Source of the DNA: Laspinema sp963821735
Lineage (GTDB): Bacteria > Cyanobacteriota > Cyanobacteriia > Cyanobacteriales > Laspinemataceae
Length of the DNA stretch: 64,000 nt
Assembly (NCBI GenBank): GCA_963821735.1
Contig: CAWGFK010000060.1
Span: forward strand, 1-64,000
Direction: 5' to 3'
Shown here: positions 62,168 to 64,000 of the stretch, in pieces
Layout: the number at the start of each line of letters is the position of its first letter
Position numbering within the stretch: position 1 is the first letter of the stretch
Translations under genes and position numbers: made by a program
The notes under the pieces: model-generated
What the model was told of the DNA's origin: nothing
Databases searched by the model: none
The model's input: only the letters and a program-made list of their open reading frames with translations

Positions 62168-62459
62168 TTAGAACAGCCTTTTTAAACCTCTTTTACGAAC
62201 TGGGGGAGACGACGGAGTTCGTCACTACGAACAAAGCAGGAGATGACTGAAGTTGTTTCTGAATGTTTGTAGTAACGACTTGCTGTCGTTTCTTTTTTGA
62301 ATTGTTCCGGACGATCGCCCAGGTGTTATCCCTCCTGAACCTTTGAGGAACTCCTGGAAAGAGTATCTGTTCACGCCAACTTTGCCGATGGAGTTAAGTG
62401 TTCAGTGTCCCCTCGGCAGAGTTTGCATCCTTATTCCCTGCACTCGTGATCCTGATACG
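62168..62459. other. Intergenic region with REP-like repeats
   Basis: Copies of the CGTAGTAACGACTT repeat in degenerate form at 62215-62295. No gene seen. Confidence 0.5.
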
Positions 62460-64000
62460 ATGATCGTAACGGATATTCTTCCCCTAACAGTTTTGGACGT
62501 TAATCGGCAAACCTACAAGCAGCTTAAACTGGCGCTGAGTCTGAATTTACGCCGTCAAATTTTTGTGGCGGTCTGTGATGACTTGCCTCTGCGAAACCGA
62601 TTGGCAAAGGGTTTAGTTGCGGATTTGCAAGCGGATTGTGGATGTGGGGAAACCCAGGAGAATGGAGGGGGGAAAACGGGTAAATCCCAATATCCCCGAT
62701 TGGTGAGTTTGGAGTTAAATCTTCAGGACCCCAATCCAGTCGCCCAAATTGAGGGATGGATCTCTCGTCATCCGCTACCGGATCGGCGATCGCCTTTGCC
62801 GGTGTTTCAGGTCCTGGGATTGGAAAAATTAACCAAGGCGAGTCCAGCGGTGCAATGGTCCTTTTTAGCGGACTTAGAGGCGAGTGAGGGCCGTTTGAGT
62901 GATCCAGGCGATCGCCTGTTTTCTTGTAGTATCCTACTCTGGGTATCTCGTCCTTGGGGTCGAACCATCGCCCAATCTGCACCCCAATTTTGGCATTGTC
63001 GCACAGGACTGTTTGAGTTTGAGGGCGAACCCACTCCCGTCGCCCCGTCTCCAGAGTACAGTCAAACCACCATTGAAGCATCCTCAGTCATCCCCCGGTT
63101 ACCCCAAGAAAATACTCCACCGCGACAATTACTCCCCTTAGAACAATCTCGCCTAGAAACAGAAGGCGACTACCTCCCCCACAAAACCCCCACCCCCCTA
63201 GTCATCACCCCTATCTCCCCCCTATCTCCCCCATCCCCCCTATCTCCCCCATCTCCCCCACTCCCCCCCAAACCTCCAGCAAAGCTGGTGGAATTAGTCT
63301 GGGCTACGGTTAATGCACGAACGAGCGCTGATGTCAAGGCGGAAGTTGTGCCTTCTGCGGCCAATACTCTGCCTCTGACACTCTTGGAACAGGTGGAACA
63401 ACTGCACCATAGCGGGACTTCTCGGGGGAAACTGGCGGATGCTTATCTGAAATTGGGTTCGTTTTATCGGGATGGGTTATCGAAGGGCAATAGTGGAGGC
63501 CAAAATGGGGCGACAGTCTCCCCGGAGTTGTTGCCGCAATATTTGACTCTGGCGATTCTGGCATATGAAGAGGCGATCGCCTTGATGGAGAAGGATGCGC
63601 CGGAGTGGGGGGATTTGGCCAATGACCTGGGAAATTGTCACTGGATGCGATCGCGCTATCAATTGCAACCGGAAGAGAAACTACCGCACTTATTCAAGGC
63701 GGTTGAACTCTATCACCAGGGATTGCAACATCTGGATGCGGAGGCCCAACCCGCTGTCTGGGCGCGGATTCAGAATAATTTAGGGGCAGTCTATAGCGAA
63801 TTGGCCCGGTATCAAGACCGTCAGGAGAATTTAGAACGTTCCATCGGGGCCTACCAACAAGCCTTACACTATCGGAAGGGGGAAGCCGGTGGGGATCTGC
63901 GGCCTTATGCTGCGACTCAGAATAATTTGGGAACTGCCTATTGGAACTTGGCCCAACATCGGGATGCGGTGGAGAATTTAAAACAAGCCGTCTCGGCCTA
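62460..64000 (+). CDS. TPR-repeat protein, 3' end beyond window
   Basis: The frame is open from ATG 62460 (GTG 62397 possible after a stop at 62394) to the window end, more than 510 residues. The N-terminal domain (TDILPLTVLDVNRQTYKQLK, NLRRQIFVAVCDD) is a common module of cyanobacterial TPR proteins. A Pro/Ser-rich linker follows, then TPR-like helices (LGSFYRDGLSKG, LAILAYEEAIALMEKDAPEW, NNLGAVYSELARYQDRQENLE, NNLGTAYWNLAQHRDAVENLK). The linker at 63203-63268 is the CTCCCCCAT-type minisatellite read in frame as PISPLSPPSPLSPPSPPLPP. TPR arrays make protein contacts; the specific role is unknown. Confidence 0.9.
   Translation, partial: MIVTDILPLTVLDVNRQTYKQLKLALSLNLRRQIFVAVCDDLPLRNRLAKGLVADLQADCGCGETQENGGGKTGKSQYPRLVSLELNLQDPNPVAQIEGWISRHPLPDRRSPLPVFQVLGLEKLTKASPAVQWSFLADLEASEGRLSDPGDRLFSCSILLWVSRPWGRTIAQSAPQFWHCRTGLFEFEGEPTPVAPSPEYSQTTIEASSVIPRLPQENTPPRQLLPLEQSRLETEGDYLPHKTPTPLVITPISPLSPPSPLSPPSPPLPPKPPAKLVELVWATVNARTSADVKAEVVPSAANTLPLTLLEQVEQLHHSGTSRGKLADAYLKLGSFYRDGLSKGNSGGQNGATVSPELLPQYLTLAILAYEEAIALMEKDAPEWGDLANDLGNCHWMRSRYQLQPEEKLPHLFKAVELYHQGLQHLDAEAQPAVWARIQNNLGAVYSELARYQDRQENLERSIGAYQQALHYRKGEAGGDLRPYAATQNNLGTAYWNLAQHRDAVENLKQAVSA
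63203..63268 (+). repeat. 9-bp minisatellite inside the TPR gene
   Basis: CTATCTCCCCC and CATCTCCCCC units repeated about seven times. The period of nine keeps the reading frame, giving a Ser-Pro-Pro linker. Confidence 0.85.

Overview
The window is cyanobacterial. The octamer GCGATCGC (HIP1) occurs throughout. The gene content is typical of the phylum: a COP23-type protein, an SLH/OprB porin, an ssl1498-type light-harvesting-like protein, a ThiO-ThiG fusion, a 4-Cys/pentapeptide Ser/Thr kinase, DUF427, DUF4327 and a PEP-CTERM protein. The high load of repeats and insertion sequences, the long intergenic regions and the giant secretion protein suggest a filamentous Oscillatoriales-like organism; that last step is inference.

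Layout. 1-4.4 kb: the end of a COP23-like gene, then a secreted trypsin-like protease, an outer-membrane porin and a small secreted protein, apparently one envelope operon. 4.5-14.5 kb: an IS pile-up. One minus-strand STAND/NB-ARC gene (start at 14474) is cut by four different IS elements. The outermost, an IS1-like element, itself carries an IS5-like and an ISAs1-like element. Terminal inverted repeats, and target duplications for most of the elements, can be read directly, and excision in silico restores reading frames. 14.5-23 kb: a Uma2-type nuclease, two SWIM zinc-finger paralogues flanking a DUF4114/PEP-CTERM protein, a Mo-nitrogenase C-terminal-like protein, and an S2P protease with CBS domains. 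23-31 kb: a very large two-partner-secretion protein that continues, through a perfect 48-bp tandem repeat, into a CHAT caspase-like domain. 31-41 kb: an ammonium transporter-PAS-adenylate cyclase fusion, a small secreted protein, a DUF3616 protein, an ABM-like protein and RecQ with two HRDC domains. 41-51 kb: DUF427, a dense palindromic repeat field, an SpkB-like kinase, pheT, a YciI-like protein, a zinc-ribbon PP2C phosphatase and an FHA-kinase. 51-64 kb: DUF4327, a second NB-ARC protein with an N-terminal HTH, a DUF3419 (BtaA-like) protein, cimA, a ferredoxin, thiO-thiG, an ssl1498-type protein and the start of a TPR protein that runs off the end. No tRNA, rRNA or CRISPR array was found.

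Two patterns run through the window. First, at least a dozen genes or gene segments are broken by what looks like one extra base (recQ, PP2C three times, TPS-CHAT twice, S2P, SWIM, Uma2 and several transposases). Insertions outnumber deletions so strongly that consensus sequencing error is a serious alternative to real decay. Second, the intergenic space is filled by several short repeat families: palindromic units, small MITE-like elements and 9-bp minisatellites. Some have entered coding sequence in frame.

Functionally, the kinases, the phosphatase and the cyclase give a signalling theme. The STAND genes, the Uma2 protein and the CHAT protein are the accessory, possibly conflict-related, part.
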